From an uncultured Lachnospiraceae bacterium (GTDB lineage: Bacteria; Bacillota; Clostridia; Lachnospirales; Lachnospiraceae), in the NCBI GenBank assembly GCA_958402795.1, contig CATXUX010000067.1, positions 1-6,695 of the forward strand: a stretch of 6,695 nucleotides of DNA. The letters are read 5' to 3'. The position numbers and the translations under genes were made by a program. This document shows positions 5,482 to 6,695 of the stretch, in pieces; the first letter of the stretch is position 1; the number at the start of each line of letters is the position of its first letter. Under the pieces are notes generated by a model that saw nothing but the letters and a program-made list of their open reading frames with translations, was not told the DNA's origin and did not search any database.

Positions 5482-5814
5482 TCAAAAACAAATAGAACCA
5501 GCCACAAAGCCTTGATTTTCAAGGTCTTTCTGTGTTGGTTCTATTATTACACAGTCATCCTTGACGATGACCGTACCCACTTTCCCGGCTTCAATGTCTG
5601 CAAGCATGGCTTGAAAACCGGGTCTTTGAAAGTTTGCGCCGGAGAAGCCGTCGTCGGTGTACCAGCGCAGATTGGTAAAGCCGTTCTGCTTGGCGTAGGT
5701 TTCCAAAATCCTTTTCTGGTTCGATATGGAATTGCTCTCGCCTTGCAATTCGTCCTCATGGGACAATCTCGGATAAAGGGCGGTAATGAGGTTTTGGGTG
5801 GCTTGTCTTAACAT
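5482..5814 (-). pseudogene. Large serine recombinase fragment, N-terminal 86 codons
   Basis: Remnant of a second serine site-specific recombinase, distinct from the one at the left edge. The start MLRQATQNLITALY, catalytic motif RLSHED (Ser18), GESNSISNQ, DDGFSGANFQRPGF and IVKD (83-86) match the resolvase domain. A functional member would continue with a conserved MSRLGR-type motif and several hundred more residues. Here the homology stops after IVKD at 5557. The frame then runs 24 unrelated codons through an inverted repeat to a stop at 5482. The ATG at 5814 has GGAGG (5820-5824) five bases upstream. It cannot recombine DNA by itself. The break is most simply a deletion or a later insertion. 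Confidence 0.85.
5491..5545. repeat. 55-bp imperfect inverted repeat at the recombinase break
   Basis: AATAGAACCA (5491-5500) is mirrored exactly by TGGTTCTATT (5536-5545), with a central CCTTGA-TTT-TCAAGG stem (5510-5524) and partly matching bases between. On the minus strand it is followed by TGTTTTTG, so it may serve as a terminator. Its place next to the point where the recombinase homology ends also suggests an element end, a small palindromic repeat unit or an attachment-site remnant. Confidence 0.6.
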
Positions 5815-5836
5815 AAAATCCTCCGTTTCCGACAGC

Positions 5837-5885
5837 CAGCCCCACTATTCCGTAGCTTTATTGTACCACGGAATAGCGGGGGCTG
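5837..5885. promoter_or_regulatory. Inverted repeat around the recombinase promoter (operator-like)
   Basis: CAGCCCC (5837-5843) pairs with GGGGCTG (5879-5885), and CTATTCCGT (5845-5853) pairs with ACGGAATAG (5868-5876). The loop holds TACAAT on the minus strand (5862-5867), a good -10 box for the recombinase gene; a weak -35 (TATACA) lies 18 bases upstream. A dyad that flanks a -10 box is a typical repressor target. It could also be a recombinase binding site. Confidence 0.5.
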
Positions 5886-5969
5886 TATAGCGGCAAAAGT
5901 GTAAAATTTGCTTCTTTATGGTTTGTCAAATTGCTGGTTTTTGTGTAGCAGGTTATTGTGGCTCCGTAG

Positions 5970-5998
5970 TAGAAAAACTCTTGTCCTTATGGTAAAAT
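5970..5998 (+). promoter_or_regulatory. Candidate promoter of the DUF3795 gene
   Basis: TAAAAT at 5993-5998 is a fair -10 box with TAGAAA 17 bases upstream (5970-5975, four of six matches to TTGACA). Transcription would start near 6005, just before the AAGGGGG ribosome binding site at 6014-6020. Confidence 0.4.
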
Positions 5999-6027
5999 GA
6001 GATTAGTCAATACAAGGGGGTGTGGCA

Positions 6028-6567
6028 ATGAAAGGATTTGTCCGTAATAATCAGTACCTTTCGCTTTGTGGTCTAAATTGCAAACTCTGTCCCATGAGTT
6101 TAGCGGGGCATTGTTCCGGCTGCGGCGTTGACAATCAATCCTGTAAAATTGCAAGGTGTAGCATTGAACATGAGAAAATCGAATACTGCTTTCAATGCGG
6201 CAGTTTCCCTTGTGACAAATACGCTCACATAGATGATTTTGATTCTTTTATAACTCATCAAAATCAAATGAATGACATGGGAAAAGCCCAGCAAATTGGG
6301 ATTCCTGCTTATAATGCTGAACAGGAAGAAAAGCGAAAAATATTAGATTTCCTCTTGGCAAGCTATAATGACGGACGCAGAAAAAACCTATTCTGTATTG
6401 CGGTCAATCTCTTAGAGATTGGCGAGATTGAAAATATATTGCAAGGAGTTAAATCTGATAAAGAGTTTCAGGGTTTGAGTAAAAAAGAACAGGCTTCTAT
6501 TATTGCAAAGCAGTTACAGGATATAGCTGCCAATAAAGGCATTGCATTAAAACTCCGAAAAAAATAA
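6028..6567 (+). CDS. DUF3795 cysteine-rich protein
   Basis: Unknown function; a member of the DUF3795 family, soluble bacterial and archaeal proteins with a conserved cysteine cluster that probably binds metal. The 179-residue protein has ten cysteines in its first 62 residues: CGLNCKLC (14-21), CSGC (29-32), C39, C44, CFQC (54-57) and C62, followed by a helical, cysteine-poor C-terminal half. The start is the ATG at 6028-6030, seven bases after AAGGGGG. A GTG at 6022 is almost touching that site and is rejected. It is the only plus-strand gene here, looks more AT-rich than the ICE genes, and is divergent from the broken recombinase gene. It is probably cargo of an older insertion. Confidence 0.85.
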   Translation: MKGFVRNNQYLSLCGLNCKLCPMSLAGHCSGCGVDNQSCKIARCSIEHEKIEYCFQCGSFPCDKYAHIDDFDSFITHQNQMNDMGKAQQIGIPAYNAEQEEKRKILDFLLASYNDGRRKNLFCIAVNLLEIGEIENILQGVKSDKEFQGLSKKEQASIIAKQLQDIAANKGIALKLRKK

Positions 6568-6585
6568 AATTGTCACTGATATTCC

Positions 6586-6616
6586 AGCGGCCACGCCCCC
6601 CGGTGTGACCGCTTTT
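6586..6616 (+). terminator. GC-rich hairpin with short T-tract after the DUF3795 gene
   Basis: AGCGG (6586-6590) pairs with CCGCT (6609-6613), and CAC (6592-6594) with GTG (6605-6607), followed by TTTT then CCC. It lies 19 bp past the stop codon. The T-tract is short, so termination would be weak; the dyad could instead belong to the conjugative element. Confidence 0.4.
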
Positions 6617-6623
6617 CCCATGC

Positions 6624-6639
6624 TCCGGCTCATGCCGGA
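6624..6639. repeat. Small hairpin over the stop of the right-edge gene
   Basis: TCCGGC (6624-6629) pairs with GCCGGA (6634-6639) around TCAT. The loop contains the stop codon of the minus-strand gene entering from the right. No T-tract follows on either strand, so it is not a simple terminator. Confidence 0.35.
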
Positions 6640-6695
6640 CAAGTCGGCTCCTGTGTAGCAGCGGCTTCCGCTTCCAGTACCCGCGCCATTTTGTC
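6630..6695 (-). CDS. C-terminal end of an unidentified gene entering from the right edge
   Basis: A minus-strand frame is open from the window edge to TGA at 6632-6630 and gives 21 residues, DKMARVLEAEAAATQEPT then CPA. It is GC-rich and alanine/glutamate-rich, like the end of an ICE protein. In related elements a relaxase or another mobilisation protein may lie upstream of the replication gene, but 21 residues are not enough to identify it, and it may not be coding. Confidence 0.3.
   Translation of the reverse strand, partial: DKMARVLEAEAAATQEPTCPA

Overview
The window looks like part of an integrative and conjugative element (ICE) from a gut-type Firmicute (Clostridia). The evidence is the strong AAGGAGG-type ribosome binding sites, mixed ATG/GTG/TTG starts, and protein families typical of the Tn1549/CD1115-like conjugative elements of that group. 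These are a PcfB/DUF3801 protein directly followed by a VirD4-like coupling protein, a DUF5720-like protein, an MT-A70 methyltransferase, a ParB, a DnaC-like ATPase and a winged-helix replication protein. Almost everything is on the minus strand, so the biological order runs from right to left.

Right part (about 5233-6695): at the right edge the last 21 codons of an unidentified minus-strand gene enter the window. Next to it is a plus-strand, cysteine-rich DUF3795 gene (6028-6567) that looks more AT-rich than the ICE genes. Divergent from it is the N-terminal 86 codons of a large serine recombinase, broken off at 5556/5557. The promoter region between the two holds a strong imperfect inverted repeat (5837-5885). 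A 55-bp inverted repeat (5491-5545) lies just past the break. This block looks like the remains of an insertion upstream of the ICE replication operon.

Middle part (1335-5490): a -10 box (5451-5456) is followed by a structured leader. The leader holds a terminator hairpin (5329-5385), a second hairpin, and two possible small ORFs. The operon itself is: replication initiator (4519-5223) > DnaC-like helicase loader (3692-4522) > ParB (2777-3649) > unknown acidic protein (2276-2764) > MT-A70 methyltransferase (1719-2279) > DUF5720-like protein (1415-1726). The genes are packed with 4- to 8-bp overlaps or very short gaps. The replication gene carries five contiguous 15-bp repeats in its linker. 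A perfect 14-bp palindrome sits directly before parB.

Left part (1-1334): after an 80-bp gap with two hairpins comes the coupling module, pcfB (846-1334) and virD4. virD4 is intact through Walker A and the DPKG motif and then stops abruptly. About 55-70 bp further on, a second large serine recombinase begins (235 to beyond base 1) and reads away from the break. The simplest reading is that another mobile element, carrying its own recombinase at its end, inserted inside virD4 and disrupted the coupling protein of the host ICE.

Together the operon would replicate and partition the circular ICE (initiator, helicase loader, ParB), protect its DNA by methylation, and deliver the relaxase-DNA complex to the secretion channel (PcfB, VirD4). 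With virD4 broken, conjugation is probably impaired unless the inner element excises. The points most worth a second look are the nested insertion in virD4, the in-gene 15-bp repeats as a possible origin, the attenuator-like leader with small ORFs, and the palindrome before parB.
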